DNA of 64,000 nucleotides, taken from NCBI GenBank assembly GCA_914767715.1, contig OU612072.1, forward strand, positions 8,058,001 to 8,122,000. Reading direction: 5' to 3'. Shown piece after piece: positions 1 to 13,431 of this stretch. This stretch comes from Membranipora membranacea (lineage: Eukaryota > Bryozoa > Gymnolaemata > Cheilostomatida > Membraniporidae). Each line of letters starts with the position of its first letter. Positions within the stretch are counted from its first letter, which is position 1. Under the pieces are notes generated by a model that was not told where the DNA came from, searched no databases, and worked only from the letters and a program-made list of their open reading frames with translations. Position numbers and translations under genes: made by a program.

Positions 1-205
1 CAACATTCAAGCCTCCAATGATTTGGAAACCCTGTCTCACAGGGTTTTCAATGGTGCAGACTCTGAATCAAAAATCATTTTTATCCTATCATGAGCGGTT
101 TTCAAGATAACCCTCTTTCAGCACGTTTTTCCTATGCGGCGTGGGTTAAAACTGGAGAGAGGACAACTCCAAATTGAGGCATAAATAAAAGCTCAGAAAA
201 CTGTC
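1..205. mobile_element. Right half of a foldback MITE, cut by the window edge
   Basis: These bases match 61589-61798 almost base for base, including the shared runs 'tccaatgatttggaaaccct' and 'cctatgcggcgtgggttaaa'. Both copies end in GAGCTC/AGCTC followed by AGAAAACTGTC. The 61.3 kb copy is a complete inverted-repeat element, so this is the right half of a second insertion whose left half lies outside the window. No coding capacity is visible. It probably sits in an intron of the thioredoxin-like gene that follows. Confidence 0.85.
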
Positions 206-784
206 TATTACAGTGTTTCGCCCGGAAATCTATCCTTTTTTAGACCATAACTGAAATTAATCGTCACCCGATGTTATTCTTTTTAATAATTTATATTTGA
301 GATAGTATATGACTAATACTGAGTTGGTTATATATGTTTAAGTGTAGTTCCAGTAATAATAACTTGAGCTCCTGCACCTAATTTAATCTGATTTAACTCC
401 AGTTTAAATTTCCATTTCTTTTACTTTGCTTTGTTAGGTGAAATATTATGTTGCATCATACCTAAGGTAATTCATCAATTTGTGATTAACATTGTTGCAG
501 TTCATAATAGCTGCTTTTGTTCCAGTTTCAGCAATTGTGGACCCCCCTCCCCTCCCCCTTCTACACTATTTGTTAGCCTCTGTCACTCTCGGCCAACTCA
601 AGGGAAAGCAACTCAGAATGCAGGCACATATGATCATACTTAATCTAGATGAACCATCCATCATTCTACATGGTTATAATATATTAAAAGTTCAACTGTT
701 ATAGCGTTTGTTGTTATTGCGTCCTTATTCATATCAATAGCCACGGGAAGACATGAGTACGGTATATTTTCTTCTTATTTTCAG

Positions 785-3700
785 AGCATGCAGAGTATAT
801 GGAAGTGGCCCGGAACGCACAAGATGACGATAGCATCAAGTATACGTTTGCACATTCCACTTCACAAGCAATACTTGAAGGCTCAAATATAAAGTTAGTA
901 ATTCCGTAATACCTCACCTATAGGGCACGCGCCTTATAAGTGAAGGCGCTTATAAGAACTGAGCATGTGGCTGTGATTTCAACAATTTTCCACTGAACCT
1001 ACTTAGTTGAAAGGACAATAATTTAGCCACAAACTATGCCAACATCGATGAGCATGTTTTAAATGACTGCTATTCATCTAAATATTTTTTATTTTATTTA
1101 AAAGGGTTGTATACCGTTTATTATTAGCACCTCTAAAACAACAGAGACATTCCAACACCATCACTGTGAAATGTCACTGACTATAATGGGGTTGTGTCAG
1201 GAGTTGTCTCTTATTATAGGGGGCGCTGAGCAGATGAGACCATAAATTTGCACTTTTTTTTATATATCATTGGAGCAGATAACGCTTTTTGGTCTGGCGG
1301 CCAGGGAAATTAAGATAAAAACAAAATGAGCGTAATTGAATAGGGGGATTATGTTGACCCACTTTATGGGACAAAGTTTAACTGCGGATATAATTTGATT
1401 TACATTATATAATATCTTGAATATATATCATTAAAATAAAGAGAAATAATATTATTCAAGATTTGAATTTCGTGTATTGTATAAATCCAACGTGAAAATA
1501 ATGATTGCACAAAAAGAGTTCAGAATAACTTATATTTATAAAATTTTATTGTAATCCAAAACAATTCTATATTTAATACGATAACTTCATACATATACGG
1601 AATTTTGAAAAAAAAAGAAAAGCTGCATACTTCAAGAGACCTCCCTTCCCATCACTGAATTTCATTGAGATTGATTGAACAGGTTTTTTATATTATTATT
1701 CAATTTTAATTATATTAAAAATTTAGATTTGCCGATATTTTTTTAACATAAGCATAATAGGTCAAATTTTGATTTACAGCATAATTAGATCAATTGTGGT
1801 TAGCTGAAACCAAGGAATTCTTATAGCAAATCTCAACTCCTTCCTTTATGGCTTATATAAAACTTTGCAGAAGTATAGTCTCATCTGTAAATAATCAAGG
1901 GAGATGACTCCGAAAAACATAACCCCATTACCAAATAAATCAATCTCATCTTACCTATCCTAGACCACTAAGCTATGTTATTCAAACAAAATTAATGTCT
2001 TTCATATTCTTTTTAACCCTACAGTAGCCCTACCATGAGTCTAGCCACGGAGGTGCTTGGAGGTGATGGATTCGCTGCCGATGCCATGCTTTACTTTGCA
2101 GAGTGTTCTCCTGTGAGAATCACAGACGACGCTAACTGTCCCATGTACAGATATCTGGGTAAGATGGACCAACAACACATCAGTCAGTTCATCCAGATGC
2201 TGCCTGGAGAGGATGTCGTGACGGTAAGATGGTAACAGTAGCTAATTTGATTTTTGTTTTAGAATTTTAATTTTTTAATTTGGAATTTGAATTTGAAAAT
2301 GCGATTGGATACTTGATACTTTGTTTTGGATTGATTACAGTCCAAAAAATAACTTTAGGAATGTTTGATTTAATTTAAACTGTAGCAATAAACAGGGGCT
2401 CCTTTAAACAAGTAGGTTTTCTTAGTTGCCCTAAATCACTATTTTTTTCTAAAATAATATAAAAAAAACCAAGTTGGTAATACGAAAGTAACAAATCTCC
2501 TTGGTTATAGGTCACCATCAAGTTGGATCCAATTCGGCTGAATTTCAGGTTGCTACCATTCTACTGGTAAGCCGCAGGTCAGCGCCTGAGGCGGAGTAAC
2601 TCCCAATTCAGACAAACTGGTTCGAGCTTCATCGGATTTAGAGCTGAATAGAAGTTTTTCACTTGTGAGACCAATCATATGATTGAGTGAGCCATTGAAC
2701 AGCCACTTAGTCCATGGATCCTATGCGCCAGTTATAATGATAGCCTGAGAACCAGACGTTTGAACATTTGTTAATATTTCAGAGAGATTCAGCCATATTG
2801 TCCCACCTGCCCACCTTGACGTGCTGTTATAACGACAAGACAAAAGATGAAATGAAGAAGAGTGTGGAAGCTATCAGAGCAGAAATGCGGGGATCTGTAC
2901 TTGCCTATGATATTCCTGTGTATGTATTCCTGTCCTATCTCTGAAATATAATATACCTTTTCCTACAGCCTACATCTAGAAACCACTGCTGCCACACAGG
3001 CAAATGTGTGCTTATTGAATAATAATGAATATTTTATTTTAATTATTTGAGATTTTATTTGAGATCAATTTTATACCTCTCTCTGAGATCAATTGTTGTA
3101 ACTCCCTTAAACTATACTTTCATCACCTTGTATCATATTTTAGTGAGGAGTGTCCAGTTGAGAACATACCAGTAGAACATTATGGTACTTCTTGTCATTT
3201 CCTTCACCCATTAATTGGTGACGGTGAGGTAAGCGGAGGCTTTGTCATATTTGGCACGTTAACTACATTCAAATAATAATCTTTATTAAAAAACTACCAG
3301 GGAGATATTTTCAAGCGCTGCCGCTGCACCTAGTCTCAATTGATAGATTCTAGAAAAAAAATTATATATTCAAAGATCAAATGATCAAATTCTAGAAAAA
3401 AATGATTGATTCAAAGATCAATTGATTGGTTCAAGAATGAAATGAATGCTTCTGGGATGAATTGATCATTTCAAGAATAAGTTCATCGATCCATTGATTG
3501 ATTTATTCAATGATCGCTCTATCGATTCAATGAGGAATTGATTGATTCAAGGATCGATGGATCGATTCCAGGTTTGATGGATTGATTCCAGGTTCGATGG
3601 ATCGATTCCAGGGTCAGTGTATACTACATACAATGATTGATAGATCAACTCCATCATAGATTCCATATAAATATATGTAGTTTATAAATAATACAATTCA

Positions 3701-6700
3701 GTATTCGATATTTCGTGATCATTCAGGAATATGTATCGCCCGAAAACTTGAGGAGTTATATGGTAAAAGCATTGCGAGATCTCAGCGAAACGAAGGAGGC
3801 CAAAGATGATGATGGTGAGGATACCTCAGCCATAGATAAGCTCATTGAAGGTTAGTCTAACTAATATGTCTCGTTACATCCATCCATCCAGTTCTAGTTT
3901 TCTCTTTCAATTGTTGCTTACCGAGACGGGTAGTATCAGGCATTCACAACAGATCACCTCAGATTGATCTACATGATTCTCAGGGCCTCTTTAGTGTAGT
4001 TTTGTTCCCCTTGCTATAGACAGACAATCAAAAATCCAATGTACAGCGAGAATACACAAATCAAACACTGCTAAAACACAACCGCTTTGACCTGCTTATG
4101 AATGAAATGATATTGGCAGTTTTTTTAAAACTTATATGACATGACACTGACTTTATAATGATGTTGTTGTTTGAATCTCTCTCAGTCCTAAAATCTGAGC
4201 TCAGTACCGAAGATATAATAGGGGGTGAGACATACACAGCCACATGTCATACACAAATGTAACACTCACTCTGATGGTAGAGGGGATGTTATTCTTTTGA
4301 CCACACAGTCTCAGCTCACACTTACACTTAATTGATCATCCCCCCACTCCCTAGCATATCTTAGCGGCCCAGACACATCACTTATTTGTATGTTATTCTC
4401 TCTCTCTCCCTCCACATACCATTGGATGTTTGCTAGCTTGAGTATCTAAATTGTGACGCCTTATGATATAGGGTATGTTATGCCCCATCCTTAAATAGCA
4501 TGAGCATGAAGGCTCAGCTCACCCATACACACAATTGATCATCCCCTCGTTCAAATCACTTAATTAGATCAGACCAATCAATAGCAGCAGCGGTGTATAT
4601 TCACTCTATATTCAATCTATATTCGACATGTATTCGACCTATATCCAACCTATATTACACATATGCAATCAACCTATATCCAACCTATATTACACATATG
4701 CAATCAACCTATATCCAACCTATATTACACATATATAATCGACCTATATCCAACCTATATTACACATATATAATCAACCTATATCCAACCTACCCGACCA
4801 CACAACTTGTACCAGATGCACCGCACATACCAGACACACACATTACCAGATACATCGTTGCAAAGGAATCTAACCCATCACAATAAAAGCTCTCAGTCGA
4901 CTGTAGATTTAATGACTGTAGCTTTACACACGTAGCATGTCGGCAGTATCAATGGATGAACTTCCGGAACAGCATTGCCTCAACTCTAGTCTCGGACTAT
5001 CTGGCGCTCCGTTTAATTTAAGTGTTTTTCATTTTCAGTCCTACCTACTAAATTTTAATTACTCAGACAATAACAGAGAACAAAAAAAATGTTCAGATAT
5101 TACCTTAACCTCGGTCAAGCATCATCTTATTATATTATTATAATGACCTGTTGAACTGGTAACTCATGATGTTAGGAACGAAGAGTTAGAAAGTAGCAAA
5201 TAAATCTCTTGCCAATGGTGTCATCATAGAACTTCCACACACCAGTATTATTTTTCTCAAAATGATGATTGTTTTAATCGCCAACCGTACAACGACTGAG
5301 ATAATACTATGCAGTTTTCCATATAAATATCTAAACGTATGTGAGTGAGTTGTGTCGAGCACATAACAGGGCAGCAGTTTGGGAAAAATTGAAGGGAAGG
5401 CGATTTTCATTGTTGGTGCAAAGTAACACCAGGTTCGGTATTGTAAGCTCCTCCCGAGCCCCCAGCCTCCAAAGCGTTTTAATGATATAAATAGCAAATG
5501 GAAGTCCCGAATTAGCTGATTCTGATATGAAATATCCAATTATTGCATTTTTAGTCCACTCTATTGAACATTCTAGGGGAGGCTGAGCGTCCCTGCCTCC
5601 CCTAGAACTACGGGCCTGCGTAACTTACCATTTCTCTCCTTTACACAGCCGTGGAAACTATCGACGACACGATAGAGATAGCAGAGAATAAACTGGGAGG
5701 TCGACTGGGAGGCAAATCGACCGCCATCTTCCCTAACCTCGTAAAACTAACCAGAGACACGATTGATCCTGAGGAGTTTGATGGTATTGTTATCTTCCAT
5801 CTGATCAAATGTGAGTAGACATGCTTTGATGAACCATACGATGTCATTTTGTAGCTGTTTGCTGTCAGCAGTGTTGAATTGGATTGCCAATGTTAGGGAC
5901 ATATCTTAGGTTCTCCAGATATCAGCCTGCCAATTGTAACAATTGGCATAATCAAGACATCAACAACATTCTATAAAGTTCAATCCAACATTTGTCAACA
6001 ATCAAGAAACGACCCCCTCCCAAACCAATAATAAAAGAAGCTGTTTTAATGCGTTTTCTTTTAAAGGCCAGCTGTCGTACAAAGAGGTCCTTTCATGATT
6101 AGTTCTCTGATACAACTCTTACTAAAACGACTGAAACTGAATTATCAAAAATCAAGGTCAGATGGGTAGAACTTAAGAGCTATAAGAAATGTGTCTTGTG
6201 TTCCTTTTATCATGGCTTTATTGTACCTAAAGTGTACCTCTATATAATTCACAGACGATCACCGTAACAGATTCATCATGAGACTTTTCAATGAGGCTGC
6301 TGGTCAACTGACCAATCAGAAACTTCATATGCTGGACTGTTATGATTGGACGGATGTTTGTAAGAAGATCAAAGTTCACAGCTTCCCCACAATAAGAAGC
6401 TATAAGAAGGGTAAACACCTGGACTACACAGGACCTCGATCCATCGAGTCATTCAAACGACTCGCTGCTCTGTAAGTTATATCTATTTAAATATTAGAAT
6501 TTAGAACTATTAAATCTGTTACCTGTCAAAATCAGTGTCTAGTAAATTGGCTAGCATTTTTTGACAAGATTTGTTGGTAGGGGGAGAGGGATGAATTATT
6601 ACATGGATTGTAATGGAAATCCCACCATTTTAGAAGAGTTTCTCCCAATTTTCTCATCGTATTGACAGTACAATGCAAGACTTGACAAGCTAGGTTCAGG

Positions 6701-9700
6701 CATGAAGCGCAATCCCCAGTAAACCAACATAATTATGTAAAGAGCAGAGGGACCCTTTAGTGACTTAGGCAATATCTAATCATCTGATTTTGATAGATTT
6801 CTATGCAAATATACCTCTCAGATATAACCCGGAACAGAATTTAATATTTCACTGTAGTTAATCACTGTGCATTTCTGTTCTCAGCTCTCCTTACTATGCA
6901 CCTCACAAGATGGAGTCAATGGCAGATATGATGGAGATAAGGAAGACTTGTGTGGACAGTAATCTGGACATCCTGATTGGTCTATTCAAAGATGACGACT
7001 CCAAAGGTTAGTCCTCAGATAGTAGTATGTAAGCTTGGATTTTGTCCTCTTAGTATGTGCCCTGTGACCATATGTGACTAATGTGAGCAAAGCCTTACCA
7101 TAGAGACGGTCAAGTGCTCAAACTCTGCTTAAGTTGCTAGCCGTTATCGAATGCCCTTAACAGCAACACTAGCGCCTATATTCTTAAAACTGTTTTCAAG
7201 AGGCATATAAGTGTGCTTGGGAGTGCTTTGGTACTATCTTGAACTGAATGATCAGTGTCTCCTCATAGTTTAACCAACTGGTGTATCTAGGATGTAGCAA
7301 ATATTTTCCATGCCACGGGATATTCACTGAAACTTTATAACCCCGGACCTAAAGATGTAAAAGTCAGAAGTTGATTATTAAGTAAACTACAGTGAAAGAG
7401 CCTTCCTCCAAGCTTTCATGATCCTGACCCTTGCCTACAGTTATGACAAATTTTAATTGCTAATGCAACAAAAGCCTTATGAACCAGCTGATATCAGTTA
7501 TTGAAGTGATACTGGCATCAATCAATCAGTAGAATACTAAACTAAATTTGCTGATAGCGTAGACTTTATACAGGAGTATATTGAGTGATGGTTGTTGTAT
7601 TGTTATTATGTCTGCCGATTGCAGCATATGGCGCTTATAAGAAGGCAGCTCAGCAGCTTGTTGGACAGAAGGTGATGACTGTAGCTACAGGTGCTTTCGC
7701 TGCTCAAATGTAAGTTGTACTTAAATGTAAGCTGAAGTTAGCTTGGTTAGTTTGGGTTGAGTTATTGTTACCCAGCATCAAATCAAAGCGAATGCTGATA
7801 ATTTCACTGTTTCATGCATGTGCAAAAGGTGAACATAACCTCCTTTGAATACTTTAATCTTCAAGGGTAACTAGAAAATAATATAATCAGCACAAACATG
7901 AGTACTATTCGTGTGAAATGTAGCTGCTTAACGCAATACAACATAGACATTTTGTAAGTATGTCATGGCATGATTGGTATGTTGAACAAACAGATTGTAT
8001 CGGGTCTTTCGATGGGATTAACTTCCCTTCAGCTCAATTTAGAATTCCTCCCTCATACTGATTGTATGCATAAATTTGTTTGAGATAACCTGATCACCAG
8101 AATCACTTGACTTGGATCCAATACCTATTTTTGTATGTATTGTTGTTACAGACAGAAGCAGTTCAACCTTCCCTCACTTCCTGTTGTGATGTCATACAAT
8201 CCAGCACAGCATGATCCTAAGTTAGCCATTAAACTGTACGACAGACCTCAGATATTCCTCTCGGCTGTCGTACAGTTTGCTCTCAAATCTACGCTCCCTC
8301 CCCTGGTCAGTGGAAATCATTGATTCATACCTGACTTCAGATTAAAAGTTTTTCATGTTTTTTTTAATATTGGTTGACGGAATTCATTAGAATTGCTTAA
8401 ATATTTGTAAAGTTTTCAGAAGATAGTCCGGCTGGTTGTTTTGCTATGTGAAGTCCCTGCTTGCCCAGTATGATCTGTTTTTTGAATGAGTCCCAACTCT
8501 AAAATTAAACATTATTAACCATATTTTTTGACAATTCTATGAGCTTGATGAAGTTCTCATGCAGATTATTTTCAAAAGGAAGATAATTAATCTTTTACCA
8601 ACTTCTTATCTTCTGCTTGTGAATTCAATTCCAGTAATGATCCTGTCTCTAATTCACACATTTTTTCGTGTATTTTCAGGTGGAGCTAACTCCAGAGACA
8701 CTACCAGTGCTGTTCAAAACTAAGAAGCCCCAAGTGTTACTATTTATAGATGATCTGGAGAGTGATATGTATAAGGCTGTAGAGGAACTGGCCGCAGATA
8801 AAGACGTCATGAATAAGTTCGGATTTAGTTATCTTACAGTGTAAGTATCCTTAGAATACAATTTTGATTATCAAACGACCTTTCAGATTGATTCACTTAC
8901 CTGACTTCTATTTATCCACAAAAAATTCTTTTGAGTTTACTTGGGATGAAGGACTTGGGTATAGACATCTTCGGCAAATATGGAGTCTGGGACATTGATG
9001 CAAGTTTTGATAATTTCCTTATTGACATCTATCAGAAAGTACGGAAGGGTGTCAATGTGCATCTGCTTTATATGGGAACACCCTTCACTTATTTATTTTA
9101 CAAAAAGTACTGTTTATTGATCTGCTCGATTTTCTGATGTATGAATGGAGCAAATTATGTAGAAGCTTAAATCACTTGTAGTGCTAAGTTGTCCTCTGAA
9201 CTTTGAGGGGAGGTAACGTTCATCTTAGCCAAAACCGTAAACAATCATTTTATATAGAAATCCAGTTTGTCAATTTGTATCTGCATTGTAATATTTTTGT
9301 ATTGTTTCAGAACTGATAAGCCTATAAATCAGAGAATATTCCTCTCACTTTCGGGTGGATCTGAACCCCCTCCTTCTGTTCTTGTCGCAGACTATAAAAA
9401 GGTACCACACTCACTTCTAGTGTATCAATCTTTGATGATAAAGCTAATGATTTGATAGGGCTGAGGCTTAGGAAATTCATCAGAACGGCATGAGAAGCAT
9501 ATTATAAGTTAGATGTTTTAGGGCTAAAAAAATATTTGATTTTTGGACACTATTATTTTTGTTATTAATTAACTCCTTCTCGCCTTGCTAAGGGGTGTAC
9601 TAAGGGGTGTACTAAGGGGTGTACTAAGGGGTGTACTAAGGGGTGTACTAAGGGGTGTACTAAGGGGTGTACTAACGGGTGTACTAAGGGGTGTACAAAC

Positions 9701-11838
9701 GGGTGTACTAAGGGGTGTACTAACGGGTGTACTAAGGGGTGTACTAAGGGGTGTACTAAGGGATGTGCTAAGGGGTGTACATAATGTTCAACGTTGAGCC
9801 TCTAAAACTAATTTATTTACTCTGACTGAGCCTTCTTATATCAGTATTTTATCATTACTTGTCTTTATATCTATGTGCCCTATGATGTAATGATGGTTAT
9901 ATTCTGAAATTGCCCAGGGTAAGGTCTATCAGTATTCGGAGGACAAAGACTCACAAGTAGTGAACAGAGAAAACCTGAAAAAGTGGCTCCAACAAGTTAG
10001 TCTAGGTAAGTCTGCTGTCTGAGCTGGTTTATCTCTGAGCAGCTCTTGAGTAAGTCTGCAAGTGTCGAACAATAAGATTAAAAACAACACTTTGTGATTC
10101 CATATGCAAATGTTGAGGATAAGTACAACATGAATTGTTCTGTGTCAAAAGTTGATATGGTCTGATTGAACATATAGGTAAAAATATAAGTCCAAAGCAG
10201 CAAATGATAATTCCTACTCAGGAAGTCTAGTGAGTGACTTTGACAATCAATTTCAAATTCTATCATTAATGGTGACTGTATTGTAGTCAAAATAATATAA
10301 ATGGCACGATTTCCCTTCACAATTCCAACACCAAAATGCCCACAGTAACAGCTCCAATGTGTCATTGTTGATATATCTTGTTCCTCTTGTTTAGGTAACG
10401 GAGTAGCTACTAATGAGGTACCAGTAGGAGAGTGGAAGCCGGCACACGAGGGATTCGATTATCTCGATCTCATCGAGAAGGATAAACTGAAGAAGAAACA
10501 GGAGCATGACAGGCTCAATGTTCTCCCTAAATCAATGGAAGGTGAGAATCAGTTATATAATAGATACGTTGTGAAATCTCGTAACTGTCTTCTCCTGATA
10601 TGAGAAAGTGTAGAATTGTTAGTTTTGATATACAAATAATTCGTAGTTATATCCTCACTGCAATAGAAAAGACAACTCTGTATAATTAATGTTTAATGTA
10701 CCCGGAACTTCAAATGTGATGGTTTCCCGGGATTTTAACTCAATAAACTAAGATCGCTTCACTCTTGTTATCCTGTGCAGAGTAAACTATTATTTACAAC
10801 TTATGTTGTATGGACTGAGTGAGTCTCCATATAGATAGATTCAACTATCAGCATGTTTACAAGAATCTCAAAATACATCTGGATATCCTACCTAGTCGAA
10901 CTAATATAGATGGTATCATTGACATAATACTGTCTTAGATACCAGAAAAATGAGTGACTTTTATTACAAAAGCCCCTTAAATAAAATGATTGAATAGCTC
11001 TGTATGATTTTATTTTTAGCTGGAGAAGAAGATAAAATGGCTGGGGAGGAAGTGAAGATGGCTGACCCTGAGCCAATAGGTGAGCTGAGTTGTTATAAAA
11101 AAACTCACTTTCTTTTATAGTCTGACTTCCCTGTGGTACCTTGTAAGACTCTTTGATGTTACTTGGTTTTTTTCTATATCTGTACAAGGGTCTACGGACC
11201 GTATGTTGTGGCACAGAAGCAAGTCAGATGCCCTTCTTGGCATCACCTCTTAACTGAAAATCCCATGCCCTAAGCAGTGTGGTCAGAGACATTTTCAGTT
11301 AAGTTAGACCTATAGACACATAGCTTAAAATAAAGCAGATTTGATCACTGATAATTATTATATGGATGAGGAGAACATATCTGACTCGTATGGCTATTCA
11401 TGTATGGTTGCTGAACCACATTTCTCATCTTTGATTGCTCCACAAGTGTAGAATAATAATAAAGCTGACACTTGTAAACTTTTGTGTTCTGAGAGTTGTT
11501 ACTGGGGTGTCAATCAAATCATAACGTAAAAGCTGACGGATTGTTAGCTTTATCCAATTTCTAACGAAGTTATATACTGATGGCATATCCCCACAAATAG
11601 CCATGCTATGTATTCTACCACTGATCCATGAATTCATAACAATATGTTTGGTCCTACCTAATAGAACATGTGCCTGTGTTTGGGTCTGACGGTTCAAGTT
11701 TGATAATGAAACATCACTATTTTGCAAGTTTCAAGTTTCAATAGGTTTGTCATTTATTTCCTTTTCCAATTTTTAGCTGAACCAGAAACTAAGACTGACA
11801 CAAGTAAACAGGCACCTGCAGAACACACAGAGCTCTAA
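785..11838 (+). CDS. TXNDC16: Thioredoxin-domain ER protein, TXNDC16/ERp90-like (5' end missing)
   Basis: I read 17 exons: 785-893, 2025-2223, 2783-2919, 3144-3228, 3727-3850, 5649-5810, 6255-6471, 6885-7006, 7625-7709, 8152-8305, 8680-8840, 8936-9038, 9311-9401, 9918-10005, 10395-10541, 11020-11079 and 11777-11838. All have AG and GT borders, and every join except 9038/9311 keeps the phase. The roughly 705 residues are consistent with the C-terminal part of the about 825-residue TXNDC16 family. They contain successive degenerate thioredoxin folds without a CxxC active site. The clearest is exon 6255-6471, with a [11 protein letters not shown] segment and the cis-proline strand [11 protein letters not shown] typical of TXNDC16. 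A Lys/Glu-rich tail ends in HTEL, a known KDEL-type ER-retrieval variant, which suggests an ER-lumenal protein. The first exon here already lies inside a thioredoxin fold, so the start codon and signal peptide are upstream or unseen. Family assignment is from memory. Confidence 0.78.
904..940. repeat. Solo end of a TACCGTAATACCT-type MITE
   Basis: CCGTAATACCTCACCTATA followed by a GGCACGCGCC core matches the two termini of the element at 24978-25247. Only one end is present. It lies 10 bases after the exon that ends at 893, inside the first visible intron of the thioredoxin-like gene. Confidence 0.5.
3330..3625. repeat. Degenerate GATTGATTC-type repeat in an intron
   Basis: Diverged repeats of 'gattgattcaaggatcgatg' fill most of this intron of the thioredoxin-like gene, between exons 3144-3228 and 3727-3850. 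Units are 20 to 30 bases with many substitutions. No coding potential is seen. Confidence 0.7.
4600..4795. repeat. Minisatellite, unit about 35 bases
   Basis: About five tandem copies of a unit built on CCAACCTATATTACACATAT, followed by a short AATC link, lie in the large intron between exons 3727-3850 and 5649-5810. The 97-codon open frame across it (Ile/Tyr/Pro/Asn repeats) is a by-product of the repeat and not a gene. Confidence 0.85.
9587..9785. repeat. 12-base minisatellite CTAAGGGGTGTA
   Basis: About 16 tandem copies of CTAAGGGGTGTA, with a few variants (ACGGGTGT, ACAAACGG, GGATGTGC), occupy the intron between exons 9311-9401 and 9918-10005. The unit is a multiple of three, so an artificial Leu-Arg-Gly-Val open frame runs through it. 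Confidence 0.92.
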
Positions 11839-13431
11839 AAGCTGTACCTTCTCTTTGGATATTCTAAATCTCTAGAGCTCAATGTTCCAACACACATTTA
11901 AAGAGTTCAATTTTGCTGCATAGTATATGTAACTGAAAACTATTATGTTTTTATCTCAAATATTTTGAGTGTTCCACACTGAGAATTATTTTGCTGAATT
12001 TGATTGGATACCATGTTATGAAGTTACTCGAATGATCCATGGCTTTTGTTTTGGTCTGTCAGAATCTTTATTGACAAAATGGCTGAAATGGTTGTGGATC
12101 ATCTCCTCCATAATTAAAACATCATAAAATTAGACTACAGCTCAAGTCACTAGATCATACATTTTGCCACACTATAATTGTTCAGTTTATGTAAGATGAG
12201 ACCTGCATGATGAGTATTTGTCCGATTATATATCTATGTTTTTCAGTGCAATGAAAAGTTATTTTTTTAAATTTCATATTCATTCCACTGGCGCTACCTA
12301 TACACTAAAACTCTAGTCAAATTTGATCTGTCATGTAGAATAGGCCGCTGTTAATTTTTTTTTTCAAGAAATAAATATAAATGCAACATCAGCATCGTTT
12401 TTTTAATCTTGATATAGGGGCAATGAAAGTCTGACTGAAATACCCTTTAAACTGTTTCAACCAATTATGGCGCTGTCAACAGAAACTTTTACTTGATGAA
12501 AGTCACACAATGATTAATCAATGAGGTCATTCATACAATTTCTCACCAACACAAAGAATTGTCTCATCATGTTGACAGGGGACACAAATCTGAATAAATA
12601 AATATTCTGATATGATCAGGTTCAAGTGATGATGACTGGATGGTGTCAGGTCAGCGGGATTGCCTCCTTGCTATTTTATTTATTCAACGTATCAAATGAT
12701 TCTGTGAGTTAAAAAGGGAGCAGGTATGCAGTTTTGCCAGCAGACTATCATACTATATTGCTAAATCCGGGCTCCTTTGTTGATGCCTATCATCAAAGTT
12801 TAATTATTTAGTACTGCGGAGTGGTTTCTGCTTTGCCCAGAGATATGCTACACCAGACAGATCATCATGCCAATCAATAATAAATTATAACCACAGCATT
12901 TTGATGGCGGATGTTTACAAACTGTTTGAAGTGCTTATATAAAAAGAAATTGGAATCAGGTTAATTCTGCAGGATATAAGATCAATGTTCGGCTGCGAGG
13001 TACGTACGCCCTGCCTTAGTGGTATGCGCTGTGAGATACAAGCTTTGTAAAAGTGACGAGGTTTACGTATCTAATTATGTTATTTGTTTATCAATCTCTT
13101 GGAGACATTAAAGACAAACCGAGGTAAAACAAATAATCATGTGAGTTTTTGACAAATCCTATCATCTAGAAAACTTTGTACCATTTAATTTGAAATAAGT
13201 TTCTCCGCTAAGAAAGTGGTGTCATGGATGATCCACATTTGACGATACCATGGTTTTGAAGTGCTTAGAACAGGAAGGCATAGGCGAGGCACTCTGGACA
13301 GATACAGCTTGTTCCATCATCAAGCTGAAAACAATAGAATAACATGTACTATCGATATCAATCGAGCAACATAATATTTGTGACAATAACATAATGATGC
13401 CAGCTTGGACAAGCAGCTATGGCATGCTGTT
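11839..13431 (+). other. 3' UTR of the thioredoxin-like gene, then gene-free sequence
   Basis: AT-rich sequence follows the stop at 11836-11838. An ATTAAA lies near 12113 and a canonical AATAAA at 12370-12375, so the 3' UTR is probably about 530 bases. From about 12400 to 13431 I see no gene, RNA or clear repeat. Confidence 0.5.
12370..12375 (+). terminator. Polyadenylation signal AATAAA
   Basis: AATAAA stands about 530 bases after the stop codon of the thioredoxin-like gene. It is the first canonical hexamer on the coding strand there. Confidence 0.5.

Noticed and set aside
492-704. Possible 5' exon of the thioredoxin-like gene (FIIAAFVPVSA)
   Set aside because: A CAG acceptor-like site precedes it and it is mildly hydrophobic. 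No donor in the required phase joins it to 785, and a poly-C run interrupts it.
4593-4886. 97-codon Ile/Tyr/Pro-rich open frame
   Set aside because: It follows the 35-base minisatellite in an intron, with no splice frame or motif.
9585-9797. 70-codon open frame of Leu-Arg-Gly-Val repeats
   Set aside because: It is a translation of the 12-base minisatellite inside an intron of the thioredoxin-like gene.
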